DNA of 64,000 bases, from positions 80,176-144,175 of the forward strand of contig NZ_FWXJ01000009.1 in NCBI RefSeq assembly GCF_900176405.1, in the 5' to 3' direction. This document shows, one piece after another, positions 8,701 through 17,537 of this stretch (within the stretch, counting starts at the first letter, position 1; every line of letters starts with the position of its first letter). The DNA comes from Polynucleobacter kasalickyi (GTDB lineage: Bacteria; Pseudomonadota; Gammaproteobacteria; Burkholderiales; Burkholderiaceae). The notes beneath the pieces are model-generated. The model made no database searches. It was given only the letters and a program-made list of their open reading frames with translations, and was not told where the DNA came from. A program made the translations under genes and the position numbers.

Positions 8701-9351
8701 ATGACGCAGACCAGCCCCGCTAAAAAAAGAAAAACCACGCCACGTTTACCCAAAGACCTCAGGCGCACCTTGGTCTTAAACAAAGCCTATGATTTTTTTT
8801 CGGAATACGGCCCCTCGGCCAAGACCAGAGCCTTAGCGGATTATTGCGGGGTCTCCCAGCGTTTACTGTATAGCCTCTTCCCGAATAAGGCTGCCTTGCT
8901 CAGCGCCGTCTATGAATCAGAGATTTCTGGTCCGATTAAAACCAGTTGGTTTGGACTTTTAACGGATCAGAGTATCGGTATTGAACATCGATTAATCAAT
9001 TTCTATCGGGAGTATTACGATACGATTCTGACTAGAAAGTGGCTCCGCTTCTTTTTATTTACGTCCTTAGAAGAGGGGATGGTGGCGCCACAGTTTATTT
9101 CCGAGTTTGTTACCCAACTCGTAGAACTGATTGTGACCGAAGTTGCTTTAGAGAAAAAAGTATCATTACCCCTTCATCAAGAACCTCTCCTACAAGAGAT
9201 TGGTTGGGTGTTACATGGTTCCATTTCGCACTTGGCTATTCGTAGCCATATTTATGATCATCGTCGCTCGGTCGAGGTCAATACCGTCATCGATGCCCAT
9301 GTAAAAATTTTCATAGCGGGATTCTCGGCATTTTTAGTCCCACAAGCGTGA
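8701..9351 (+). CDS. TetR/AcrR-family transcriptional regulator
   Basis: A 216-residue regulator with an N-terminal TetR helix-turn-helix: residues about 20-66 read LNKAYDFFSEYG...TRALADYCGVSQRLLYSLFPNKAALL, where the second helix carries SQRLLY and the typical F.NK follows. The C-terminal part is the variable ligand-binding and dimer domain. A half-site TTGACGAT lies at 8685-8692 just upstream of its start. The same octamer forms the right half of a palindrome at 9396-9411, upstream of the importer operon. This supports a local repressor that controls itself and the importer/oxidase operon, with the imported compound as probable inducer (inference). Confidence 0.88.
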   Translation: MTQTSPAKKRKTTPRLPKDLRRTLVLNKAYDFFSEYGPSAKTRALADYCGVSQRLLYSLFPNKAALLSAVYESEISGPIKTSWFGLLTDQSIGIEHRLINFYREYYDTILTRKWLRFFLFTSLEEGMVAPQFISEFVTQLVELIVTEVALEKKVSLPLHQEPLLQEIGWVLHGSISHLAIRSHIYDHRRSVEVNTVIDAHVKIFIAGFSAFLVPQA

Positions 9352-9395
9352 TATTTCCAGAAGAATCACCATTAAGGGGAAATTCCTATTTACAA

Positions 9396-9411
9396 ATCGT
9401 CAGTTGACGAT
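9396..9411. promoter_or_regulatory. Candidate TetR-type operator upstream of the importer operon
   Basis: The palindrome ATCGTCA-GT-TGACGAT has 7-base perfect arms and a 2-base centre, the size expected for a TetR dimer. Outer blocks TTTACA and TGTAAA extend the symmetry imperfectly. The half-site TTGACGAT recurs at 8685-8692 before the regulator gene. It lies 89 bases upstream of the first gene of the operon. Confidence 0.5.
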
Positions 9412-9499
9412 GTAAATTAGGTGTGAGACTTGAAGTTAAATAGATGTTTTGAAAATGTGTGGCTTTTATTGAACCAAACTTTTGTATTTAAGGATAAAA

Positions 9500-10831
9500 A
9501 TGAACAACAATACTAAACTTGAATTAAATCGTCGTGAGTTTCTAAAGATGACATCCGTGGCGGGTTTGGCGGGCACAGGACTTGCCGGCATGAACTTGAA
9601 TGCGATGGCTGCAGACCAGGTAAATTTCTACACATGGTCGGCTGCAGTTGATACGGTCAAGAGCCACGCGAATGCCTTCGAGAAAAAATTTAATGTGGGA
9701 GTGAATTACAGTAACTCCCCATGGGCACAATATCGTGATGCAGGCATTGCCAAGTTTGTTGGTAAAGCGCCCGTCGATGTGTTGTGGGTGTCTGATGCCT
9801 GGTTGCCAGAGTGGGTGGAGTCAGGCTGGTTAGCGCCGATTAATAAGTACCCAGAACTGATGAAATACAACGCGGATACTGCGGATTTCTGTGTCAAGTC
9901 GATGGAATATAAAGGCAAGCAATATGGTTTGACCTATTACACCGACTATATGGGATTTTTCTATGATGATGCGAAATTAAAAAAAGCCGGCATCACTGCG
10001 CCCCCCAAAACTTGGAGTGAAGTCACTGAACAGTGTTTAAAAATTAAAGCGGCAGGCATTTGCGAGTATCCGTTTATGCTGTCGATGGCCAAAGAGAGTT
10101 GGCTGATTGAATTTATCACCGCGATGAATTATTCATTTGGTGGACGCTTTGTGGATGACTCCGGTAAAGCCGTGATGCAAGATCCGCAAAAAGGAGCTGC
10201 CCAGGCACTCCAGTGGGTGGTCGATGCGGTACAAAAACATAAAATTATTTCACCCGCTTGCGTTGAAATTGGTGAATTAAACGGTTTGAAATCCTTCAGT
10301 TCAGGCAATCATGCCTTCGCTTTATTGGCGCGTTATCGAATTCGCACGCTCAATGACCCTAAGCAATCAGCCATTGCTGGTCAGGTGAAACAGGCCTTGA
10401 TGCCAGCCGGCCCTAAGGGCTCCAATGCAACGGTAGGTTGGTTACGTTTTTATGGTTTAACCACGCAAGCGGTGGCGGACAAAACGCGTGAAGCCAATGC
10501 AGTCAAGCTCATCGAATGGTTTGGCGGTAAAGCCGAGGGTAAATATACCTTCCAAAAGAATCTCTTGAATGACTTAGGCAGCGGTTTTGGCGTGAATTCG
10601 CTATTTAAAGACCCAGATGTGATTGCTTCAGTCAATGCCTACACCGATATTAAGATCTACGAATCTGCGCAAAAGTTTGCCAAGAAAAAAGATACGATTG
10701 CTCCTTGGTTTGGTGAGTGGGATGAAGAAAATGGTTCTCTTTACCAGTCTGCAGTCTTAGGAAAAATCTCCGTGGAAAGCGCTCTTACTAAATCAGCCGC
10801 AGTCTGGACTGACTTGGTCAAGAAAGCTTAA
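9500..10831 (+). CDS. ABC transporter substrate-binding protein, family 1, Tat-exported
   Basis: A 443-residue extracellular solute-binding protein of family 1 (carbohydrate-type). It carries a twin-arginine signal, RREFLK, followed by a hydrophobic SVAGLAGTGLAG stretch and cleavage near AMAAD, so it is probably exported folded. I chose the ATG at 9500 because AAGGA lies six bases upstream; the frame opens earlier at a TTG (9482). The mature protein has the family's FYTWSA and TYYTDYMGFFYDD blocks. It starts a gene set with two permeases and an ATPase at close spacing. The family's known ligands are sugars, glycerol phosphate and some other polar compounds. The molybdenum hydroxylase genes downstream suggest that the ligand here is not an ordinary sugar. 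Confidence 0.92.
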   Translation: MNNNTKLELNRREFLKMTSVAGLAGTGLAGMNLNAMAADQVNFYTWSAAVDTVKSHANAFEKKFNVGVNYSNSPWAQYRDAGIAKFVGKAPVDVLWVSDAWLPEWVESGWLAPINKYPELMKYNADTADFCVKSMEYKGKQYGLTYYTDYMGFFYDDAKLKKAGITAPPKTWSEVTEQCLKIKAAGICEYPFMLSMAKESWLIEFITAMNYSFGGRFVDDSGKAVMQDPQKGAAQALQWVVDAVQKHKIISPACVEIGELNGLKSFSSGNHAFALLARYRIRTLNDPKQSAIAGQVKQALMPAGPKGSNATVGWLRFYGLTTQAVADKTREANAVKLIEWFGGKAEGKYTFQKNLLNDLGSGFGVNSLFKDPDVIASVNAYTDIKIYESAQKFAKKKDTIAPWFGEWDEENGSLYQSAVLGKISVESALTKSAAVWTDLVKKA

Positions 10832-10839
10832 GCGTTCAG

Positions 10840-11742
10840 ATGAGTAATGGCTTAGGTGGGGGCATGAAGGTGAATCGCCACGATCAACGAAGTGCGATGT
10901 GGTTTATCGCACCGATGATGTTTGTACTGATGTCGGTGGCGGTTTTTCCAGTCGTTTATTCCTTGTGGATTAGCTTCTTTGATTTAAAGCTGCGCCGACC
11001 TAGGTCTGTACCTTTTGTTTGGTTTGATAATTACGTGCATGTGTTGAGTGATGCCTCATTTTGGGATAGCGTGTCCAGAACGGCTAGTTTTACGGTGATG
11101 GCCGTGTTCGCCATCATGCTGTTTGCCATGCTGATTGCGCTCTTACTGAATGAGAATTTTGCCGGCAAAAAATTCCTTTCGACGATTTTATTGATTCCAT
11201 GGGCGATTCCCTATGTAGCCAATGGTTTAATGTGGAAATGGATTTATGATTCGGGTTATGGGGCACTCAATGGCGCTCTGCTGCAACTGGGGTTAATCAA
11301 TCACTATCTGATTTGGCTTGGAGATACCGACAAAACCTTGGCTTTGATTGCCAATGCCTTTGTTTGGAAAGAGGTCCCGCTGGCTACGATTCTCTTACTG
11401 GTGACCTTAAAGTCCATTCCAGAGGACTTATATTCTGCGGCTAAAGTAGACGGGGCCAATATTTGGCAACGATTCTGGCATATTACCTTACCCTCACTCA
11501 AGCCAGGCTTTACCTTGGTCATGATTTATGAAGTCATGATGGCCGTGCGACATTTTGATTTGTTTTTTATTTTGACGGAGGGCGGTCCGGCCGACGCTTC
11601 CCACGTATTATCCTGGGAAATTTACGTAGAAACCTTCCGTAAACTCTCCTTTGGCTTGGGTGCGGCACTATCGTACCTGTTAGCGGTCGCGACTTTTTTA
11701 CTCGCATTTTTTATTATTAAAACTTTAGGTAAGAAAATTTAA
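10840..11742 (+). CDS. ABC importer permease, MalF/UgpA type
   Basis: A 300-residue inner-membrane permease with six predicted transmembrane segments, beginning WFIAPMMFVLMSVAVFPVVYS as in MalF/UgpA-type sugar permeases. The EAA loop that contacts the ATPase is visible as YSAAKVDGANIWQRFWHITLP. The gene begins 9 bases after the binding-protein stop. A downstream ATG at 10864 is an alternative start, since residues 1-8 carry no family signal. It pairs with the permease at 11750 to form the heterodimeric channel. Confidence 0.92.
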   Translation: MSNGLGGGMKVNRHDQRSAMWFIAPMMFVLMSVAVFPVVYSLWISFFDLKLRRPRSVPFVWFDNYVHVLSDASFWDSVSRTASFTVMAVFAIMLFAMLIALLLNENFAGKKFLSTILLIPWAIPYVANGLMWKWIYDSGYGALNGALLQLGLINHYLIWLGDTDKTLALIANAFVWKEVPLATILLLVTLKSIPEDLYSAAKVDGANIWQRFWHITLPSLKPGFTLVMIYEVMMAVRHFDLFFILTEGGPADASHVLSWEIYVETFRKLSFGLGAALSYLLAVATFLLAFFIIKTLGKKI

Positions 11743-11749
11743 TCACCCT

Positions 11750-12643
11750 ATGATCAAAAAACTGATTATTTTCGTTGCCTCCTTGGTGCTCTCCATCTAC
11801 ATCCTGGGGCCGTTAGTATGGATGGTTTCCTCTTCCTTTCAACCGGAAAATGAAATCACTGCCAAGCCACCTCATTGGATTCCGAAAACACCCACCCTGG
11901 AAAATTTTCGGGCTATCTTCGTCTCGGAAAAAGAAGCGGTCACTTATGAAAATCGTAAGCAAGGGGATACTGCGATGGGCGGTTTTATTCCGTCGACGGC
12001 CAAAAATTTATTACCCTCGATGTGGAATAGCTTTGTGGTCGCCATTACCGTAGTCTTACTCAATCTATTGATCTCGACACCGGCTGCCTATGCGATGGCG
12101 AAAATTCGGTTTATTGGCAGATCGACTTCTATTTACTTTATGTTAGCCACTCGGGTGATTCCAGAAATTGCCTTAGTAGTGCCATTTTTCTTGTTCATTC
12201 AAAAGCTTGGTTTGATGGACAATAAGTTGTCACTCATCATTACCTATTTAGCAATTACGATTCCCTTCAGCGTATTTATTTTGGTGAGTTATTTTGAATC
12301 CTTACCTGATGAATTAGATAAGGCCGCTCGGATCGATGGCTGTTCAAGATGGCAAAGTTTGACTTACATTTATTTGCCGCTGGCAGTGCCTTCACTCGTC
12401 GCGGTTTCGATGTTTGCCTTCTTAACGAGTTGGAATGAATTCTTACTCGCATTGATGTTTACGCAAACGGATCAGTCGCAGACCATGCCAATTGTGGTTG
12501 CTTCTTTTGCCTCGGATTTTAATATTAGTTTTTCATTTATTAATGCGGCTGGCGTCATGGCGGTGATACCGCCCGTGGTACTAGCAATGATTTTTCAAAA
12601 ATATATTGTGTCTGGCCTAACAGCTGGTGCAGTTAAAGGTTAA
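11750..12643 (+). CDS. ABC importer permease, MalG/UgpE type
   Basis: A 297-residue permease, second half of the channel. The N-terminal membrane helix is followed by PLVWMVSSSFQPENEI, typical of MalG/UgpE proteins, and the EAA loop reads LDKAARIDGCSRWQSLTYIYLPLAVP. Residues about 60-80 form an extra periplasmic loop before the second helix. It lies 8 bases after the partner permease, and its stop falls 10 bases before the ATPase start. Confidence 0.92.
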   Translation: MIKKLIIFVASLVLSIYILGPLVWMVSSSFQPENEITAKPPHWIPKTPTLENFRAIFVSEKEAVTYENRKQGDTAMGGFIPSTAKNLLPSMWNSFVVAITVVLLNLLISTPAAYAMAKIRFIGRSTSIYFMLATRVIPEIALVVPFFLFIQKLGLMDNKLSLIITYLAITIPFSVFILVSYFESLPDELDKAARIDGCSRWQSLTYIYLPLAVPSLVAVSMFAFLTSWNEFLLALMFTQTDQSQTMPIVVASFASDFNISFSFINAAGVMAVIPPVVLAMIFQKYIVSGLTAGAVKG

Positions 12644-12653
12644 GGTAATCTTC

Positions 12654-13757
12654 GTGGCGCATATTCAATTTCAACAAGTTAAAAAATTCTATCCCAATGG
12701 TTTTGTTGCGATCGATAACCTGAATTTAGAAATTTATGACAATGAATTTTTGGTTCTGTTAGGGCCATCAGGATGTGGTAAATCGACCACCTTAAATATG
12801 ATTGCGGGTCTTGAAGATATTTCTGAAGGGACACTCAGCTTTAATGGTCAAGTCATTAATGATGTCTCGCCCGATAAGCGGGATATCGCCATGGTCTTTC
12901 AAAGTTATGCCTTATATCCCCATAAAACGGTTTACGAAAATATCGCCTTTGGTCTCAAAATGCGGAAATTTTCGAATTCAGAGATTAAGGTGTTAGTGGA
13001 TGATGCCGCTCGACGTTTAGATATTACAAAATTATTAGATCGTCGTCCCGGACAATTATCGGGTGGTCAACGGCAGCGGGTTGCGCTTGGCCGTGCGATG
13101 GTGCGGCGGCCCTCCGCATTTCTAATGGATGAACCCCTTTCTAATTTGGACGCGGCGCTGCGGATTTCGATGCGAGCTGAAATCAAGCAATTGCATCAAA
13201 ACATGAAGACCACCTTCATTTACGTGACGCATGACCAAGCTGAAGCGCTGACCTTGGCGGATCGGATTGTGGTGATGAAGGATGGCCAGATTTTACAAAT
13301 TGGTACGCCGGATGAGATTTATGAACGGCCTAAAAATATCTTTGTGGCCTCTTTTTTGGGCGTGCCTCAAATCAATTTAATCGAAGGTAATTTGCGCGAA
13401 GATCGCGGCGAGTTATTGTTCGAAAGCGCGTGCCTGCGGGTCAATCTGACTGGGCTGCAGCCGAGTAACTTCTCATCGGCTAGTTCTGCTCAAGTAACCT
13501 TAGGGATTCGCGCTGAAGATGTTTTAAGCCTGGACGCTGCCAATGCGCCTGAGACCTTGACGGGCAAGATTAAGTCTATTTTGCCGATTGGCTCGGATCA
13601 GTTTTTAGAAACCCGTTTATCAGCCAGTGATGAGAAAAGTTATTTTTTCAGAGTGGGTAAAGAGTATCGTAATGTGATCGATGGTAGTTTTCATTTCCAA
13701 CTCAATCGGAATCGCCTCCATTTATTTGATACGCAAACGACTCTATCGTTGCTCTAA
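12654..13757 (+). CDS. ABC importer ATPase, MalK/UgpC type
   Basis: A 367-residue nucleotide-binding subunit. Walker A is GPSGCGKST (37-45), the Q-loop is VFQSYALYPH, the signature is LSGGQ (135-139), Walker B is FLMDE (156-160) and the H-loop is YVTHDQ. A TOBE-type regulatory domain follows (about 240-367), ending with NRNRLHLFD. The start is set at GTG 12654, which gives the standard MAxIxF N-terminus and has AAGGT seven bases upstream. The frame also opens at 12627 inside the previous gene, without family support. It powers the importer encoded just upstream. Confidence 0.92.
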   Translation: MAHIQFQQVKKFYPNGFVAIDNLNLEIYDNEFLVLLGPSGCGKSTTLNMIAGLEDISEGTLSFNGQVINDVSPDKRDIAMVFQSYALYPHKTVYENIAFGLKMRKFSNSEIKVLVDDAARRLDITKLLDRRPGQLSGGQRQRVALGRAMVRRPSAFLMDEPLSNLDAALRISMRAEIKQLHQNMKTTFIYVTHDQAEALTLADRIVVMKDGQILQIGTPDEIYERPKNIFVASFLGVPQINLIEGNLREDRGELLFESACLRVNLTGLQPSNFSSASSAQVTLGIRAEDVLSLDAANAPETLTGKIKSILPIGSDQFLETRLSASDEKSYFFRVGKEYRNVIDGSFHFQLNRNRLHLFDTQTTLSLL

Positions 13758-13762
13758 AGACC

Positions 13763-14638
13763 ATGAAGCCCGCTGCCTTTTCGTATCATCAACCGAAGAA
13801 TATTCAGGATCTATTGGTGATGCTTGATCAATATCCTGGTACCAAAATGATTGCTGGTGGTCAAAGTTTGGCACCGATGATGAATATGCGCATGGCGCAT
13901 ATCGAGCAATTAATTGATCTTGATCTTTTGTCGGAATTGTCAGGGATCAAAGCAGCATCATCCCAAGTGGTGATTGGAGCGATGACCCGGCATCATGCTG
14001 TGGCGAATTCTGCCATCTTACAACAGCAATGCCCATTGCTTGCTGCTGCGGCCAAGACGATTGGTCATTATGTCATTCGGCAAAGAGGTACGATTGGCGG
14101 TAGTTTGTGCCACGCTGATCCTGCAGCGCAAATGCCTTTAATTGCCCTGACATTAAATGCCCAGTTTCATGTGAAAAGTCTTGGTCAGGAAAGAACGATT
14201 GCAGCCGCTGACTTCTTTCAGGGGGCAATGACAACCGCGTTGCAAGAAAATGAATTTCTGTATGCGATCTCCTACCCGTGTTTTTCTCATCAAACTGCTT
14301 GGGCTTTTGAACTCTTTAATCGTCGGCATGGTGATTATGCGATAGTGAGTGTTGCCTTAGCGGTGGAGTATGACGCGTCTCATCTGATTCGTAATATTCG
14401 GATTGGTTTAAATGGAGTAGCAGACTTTGCCAAAGATTACTCTGCTGATTGTGAAGCTTTTTTGCATCAGCCTTATTCTGAACAGTGGGTGGCAGAGTTA
14501 ACGCAGCATTTAATGTCCAAGTTCGCCCCTTTTGATGAAGAACGCATTTCGGCAAGTTACCGTTTGGATCTCTCGAAGTCATTAATCACCAGTGCTTTTC
14601 AGAGAGCACATAGACGATTTTTAAAAGAGGAAGCTTAA
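13763..14638 (+). CDS. Molybdenum hydroxylase, FAD-binding medium subunit (CoxM-like)
   Basis: A 291-residue FAD subunit of the xanthine dehydrogenase / CO dehydrogenase superfamily. The two flavin-binding motifs are clear: AGGQSL (about 32-37) and TIGGSLCHADP (about 111-121), with the C-terminal CO-dehydrogenase-flavoprotein domain after about residue 180. It passes electrons from the iron-sulfur subunit to FAD and on to an acceptor. It starts 5 bases after the ATPase stop, so importer and oxidase genes are on one transcript. The following two genes complete the enzyme (L, S, M subunits). Confidence 0.93.
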   Translation: MKPAAFSYHQPKNIQDLLVMLDQYPGTKMIAGGQSLAPMMNMRMAHIEQLIDLDLLSELSGIKAASSQVVIGAMTRHHAVANSAILQQQCPLLAAAAKTIGHYVIRQRGTIGGSLCHADPAAQMPLIALTLNAQFHVKSLGQERTIAAADFFQGAMTTALQENEFLYAISYPCFSHQTAWAFELFNRRHGDYAIVSVALAVEYDASHLIRNIRIGLNGVADFAKDYSADCEAFLHQPYSEQWVAELTQHLMSKFAPFDEERISASYRLDLSKSLITSAFQRAHRRFLKEEA

Positions 14639-14641
14639 ACG

Positions 14642-15130
14642 ATGCATGAAAAATTAGTTCAATTCGTGATCAATCAAAAGCCCTACAAAGTCGAGATTGA
14701 ACCCCGTAAATTATTATCGGATGTGATTCGTGAAGATTGCGCTTTAACGGGTACCCACGTCGGTTGTGAACATGGTGTTTGTGGCGCCTGTACCATTTTA
14801 ATTGATGGCCAACTCGCCAGATCTTGCCTGGTCTATGGCGTCCAAATGCATGGCAAAGTCATAGAAACGATTGAGTCCATTGGCTCCGTTGGGCATTTAA
14901 GTAAGTTTCAGCAAGCGATGCATGAAGAGCATGGCTTGCAATGTGGATTTTGTACGGCAGGCATTGTGATGACGATTGAAGGCTTATTAAGAGAAAACCC
15001 ACAGCCAAGCGACTTGGAAATTACGGATGCATTATCGGGGAATTTATGCCGTTGTACGGGCTATCAAAATATCTTGAGGGCCATTAAAAAAACCATTCTG
15101 CCAGAGGTAAAAAAGGATCTAGATGACTAG
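14642..15130 (+). CDS. Molybdenum hydroxylase, [2Fe-2S] small subunit (CoxS-like)
   Basis: A 162-residue iron-sulfur subunit with two [2Fe-2S] clusters. The plant-ferredoxin-type cluster uses Cys42, Cys47, Cys50 and Cys62 (CEHGVCGAC...C), and the second uses Cys101, Cys104, Cys136 and Cys138 (CGFC...CRC). The length and motif spacing are standard for the family. It lies 3 bases after the FAD subunit and its end overlaps the large subunit by 8 bases, which points to translational coupling. Confidence 0.95.
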   Translation: MHEKLVQFVINQKPYKVEIEPRKLLSDVIREDCALTGTHVGCEHGVCGACTILIDGQLARSCLVYGVQMHGKVIETIESIGSVGHLSKFQQAMHEEHGLQCGFCTAGIVMTIEGLLRENPQPSDLEITDALSGNLCRCTGYQNILRAIKKTILPEVKKDLDD

Positions 15131-17495
15131 TGTTGTCAACCACGATCAAGTCGGTAAAAAACTGCCCAGAAAAGAAGACCTTCGTTTTCTCACAGGGCAT
15201 GGTAAGTTCATTGATGATATTCAAGTGCCGCATTGTTGGCATGCAGCCTTTATTCGCTCACCCCACGCGCATGCAACCATCAATGGTATCGATGCTTCGC
15301 AAGCATTGACCATCGACGGTGTGATTGGGGTTTATACAGGCCATGATTTAGCCAAGTTGACGACCTCTTTGCGTATCGCACCGCCGATTGATGGGCTCAA
15401 GCCTGTCGAAATGACGACTTTACCGATTGATAAAGTGCTATTTCAAGGGGATTTAGTCGCTTGTGTGATTGCCATCAATCGCTATATTGCTGAGGATGCC
15501 ATCGATTTGGTAGAGGTGGATTACACCCCCTTGAGTCCGGTTACGAATTTAGCGCAGGCACAGGAGCCAAATGCACCCCTCGTGATCGAGAGTTTAAAGA
15601 CCAATTTACTCTCCCATCAATTTCATGAAACGGGTCAGGTTGAGCTCTGTGAACAGCAAGCATTTAAGGTGATCACCTCGACCTTTTCTCAACATCGACA
15701 AACCCATTTGCCGATGGAAACCCGTGGGTGTATTGCACTTTGGGATGAAGGCAATCAACATTTAAATTTTCATGTGGGCACGCAAGCACCGCATCCTTAT
15801 CGAACCCAACTAGCAGCTCGTTTACAGCTTACGGAGTCGCAAGTAACGATTCACTCGCCTGATATTGGCGGGGCCTTTGGGCAAAAAATTGTGTTGTACC
15901 GAGAAGAGCTAACGGTGGCTGCCTTAGCTAGATTGTTGAAGCATGCCATTCGGTGGCGGGAAGACCGTTTAGAAAACTTAGTGGGCTCCTCTCAAGCGCG
16001 CGAGGATTTTTGTACGACGAGAGTGAGTGTCGATCCACATGGCAAAATCCTTGGCTTAGATTTTCAGATTTTGGAAGATTTTGGCGCTTATAGTTTTTAT
16101 CCAGGGAATTACTTGGCCCGAGTGGTCGCCATGATTCTGACCGGGCCTTACAAGATTGCGCATTATCGTTATGACGTGAAAGTGTTTTTAACGAATAAAG
16201 TGGGGAATGCACCGATGCGAGCGCCGATGTCCGTCACCAGTTGGGTGATGGAGGGGACCATGGATGCGATTGCCAGAGAGTTAGGATTGGATCCCGTCGA
16301 TGTGCGCAAAATGAATATGGTGACGCAAGACGAAATGCCTTATGTGATGCCAACCGGGGAAGTCTTATCGGACGTAACTCCCCTAGAAACTCTTAATGGG
16401 GCTTTAGCGGCGATTGATTATGACGCCTTTCCATCTAGAAAAAAACTTTCAATCCAGCGTCAGCGACTGCGCGGGATTGGTATCTGTAATGTGATTGAAT
16501 CAACTACTTACGGTTCCGCTTTTTATAAAGCAGCTGGCATACCCGGTTCTGGCCATGAAGCTGTTTGGATTCGGATTGAGCCGACGGGCGTGATTAACGC
16601 CTCCGTTGGTTTAGGACCGAGCGGACAGGGCTATGAAACGGCGTTCTCCCAAGTGATTGCAGAGGGTTTAGGTGTTGAGCCATCCCAAATTCGGGTATTG
16701 ATGGGGAACTCTGATATTGCGCCTTATGGCATGGGGAGTCGCGGCGCTCGAGGAGGTACCGCGGGTGGTGGCGCATTTTATTTATGTGCCCAACAAGCAC
16801 ACCAAAAACTCCTGCGTATCGCCGCACATTTACTCAAGACCACCCCGCTTGAACATCTCAAAATGATCGAGGGTTTGATCCACTGTTTAAAGAGTGGTGA
16901 ATATGTGCCAACGGATATCAGCTTAAAGCAACTTGCGCAGATTGCGTACTTTGAACCGACGCGCTTACCACCGGATGAAATGCCAGGTTTGGAATTTCAT
17001 TTAACCTACGATCCACCACCAATGACGTATTCAAACTCTACCCATATTTGTGAAGTAGAAATTGATCCAAGTACTGGCGCCTTAACGATTGAGCGCTATG
17101 TAGTTGCGGAGGATTGCGGGACCGTGTTGAATCCGCAAATTGTGGCCGGTCAGCAACACGGTGCCATCGCGATGGGTCTGTCTGGCGTGTTGTTTGAAGA
17201 GGTGATTTACGACGAGACGGGTCAAAACACGACAGGTACGCTCGCTGATTATTTAATGGCGACTTGTGGAGATTTGCCGCAGATTGAAATCGTGCATATG
17301 AATACACCAAATCAAAAAACTCCTTTAGGCATTAAAGGGATGGCCGAAGGTGGCGTGATGGGTGCCATTGGCTCGCTCATGAATGCTGCGAATTCGGCTT
17401 GTAGTGATTTAAAGATCCAAGTGAACCAACAGCCCCTAACCCCGATGTATTTGAGACGCCTGATTCGGGAAGCCAGTTCACGCAGTGATGTGTAA
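15123..17495 (+). CDS. Molybdenum hydroxylase, molybdopterin-binding large subunit (CoxL-like)
   Basis: A 790-residue catalytic subunit that holds the molybdopterin cofactor. The N-terminal a/b hammerhead domain begins LPRKEDLRFLTGHGKFIDDI. Cofactor motifs are visible: GGAFGQK, GPSGQGYETAFSQV and the active-site-Glu region GMAEGGVMGAIG near the C-terminus. The CO-dehydrogenase active-site loop with its Cys is absent; the equivalent place reads NAPMRAPMSVTSW. It is therefore an aldehyde/heterocycle-type hydroxylase, not an aerobic CO dehydrogenase. The substrate is unknown. With a dedicated importer upstream and an amidohydrolase downstream, an imported N-heterocycle or amide is a reasonable guess. 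No maturation factor gene is adjacent. Confidence 0.93.
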   Translation: MTSVVNHDQVGKKLPRKEDLRFLTGHGKFIDDIQVPHCWHAAFIRSPHAHATINGIDASQALTIDGVIGVYTGHDLAKLTTSLRIAPPIDGLKPVEMTTLPIDKVLFQGDLVACVIAINRYIAEDAIDLVEVDYTPLSPVTNLAQAQEPNAPLVIESLKTNLLSHQFHETGQVELCEQQAFKVITSTFSQHRQTHLPMETRGCIALWDEGNQHLNFHVGTQAPHPYRTQLAARLQLTESQVTIHSPDIGGAFGQKIVLYREELTVAALARLLKHAIRWREDRLENLVGSSQAREDFCTTRVSVDPHGKILGLDFQILEDFGAYSFYPGNYLARVVAMILTGPYKIAHYRYDVKVFLTNKVGNAPMRAPMSVTSWVMEGTMDAIARELGLDPVDVRKMNMVTQDEMPYVMPTGEVLSDVTPLETLNGALAAIDYDAFPSRKKLSIQRQRLRGIGICNVIESTTYGSAFYKAAGIPGSGHEAVWIRIEPTGVINASVGLGPSGQGYETAFSQVIAEGLGVEPSQIRVLMGNSDIAPYGMGSRGARGGTAGGGAFYLCAQQAHQKLLRIAAHLLKTTPLEHLKMIEGLIHCLKSGEYVPTDISLKQLAQIAYFEPTRLPPDEMPGLEFHLTYDPPPMTYSNSTHICEVEIDPSTGALTIERYVVAEDCGTVLNPQIVAGQQHGAIAMGLSGVLFEEVIYDETGQNTTGTLADYLMATCGDLPQIEIVHMNTPNQKTPLGIKGMAEGGVMGAIGSLMNAANSACSDLKIQVNQQPLTPMYLRRLIREASSRSDV

Positions 17496-17537
17496 CTCAC
17501 TATCCATCCCTAGAGACCTGGAAAGTACCCACTGCCC

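Noticed and set aside
12627..13757. Longer ATPase start at 12627
   Set aside because: It runs into the permease gene and adds residues without family support; GTG 12654 with AAGGT gives the standard N-terminus.
15123..17495. Aerobic CO dehydrogenase (coxL)
   Set aside because: The active-site loop with the catalytic Cys of true CoxL is absent; only the general molybdenum hydroxylase motifs are present.
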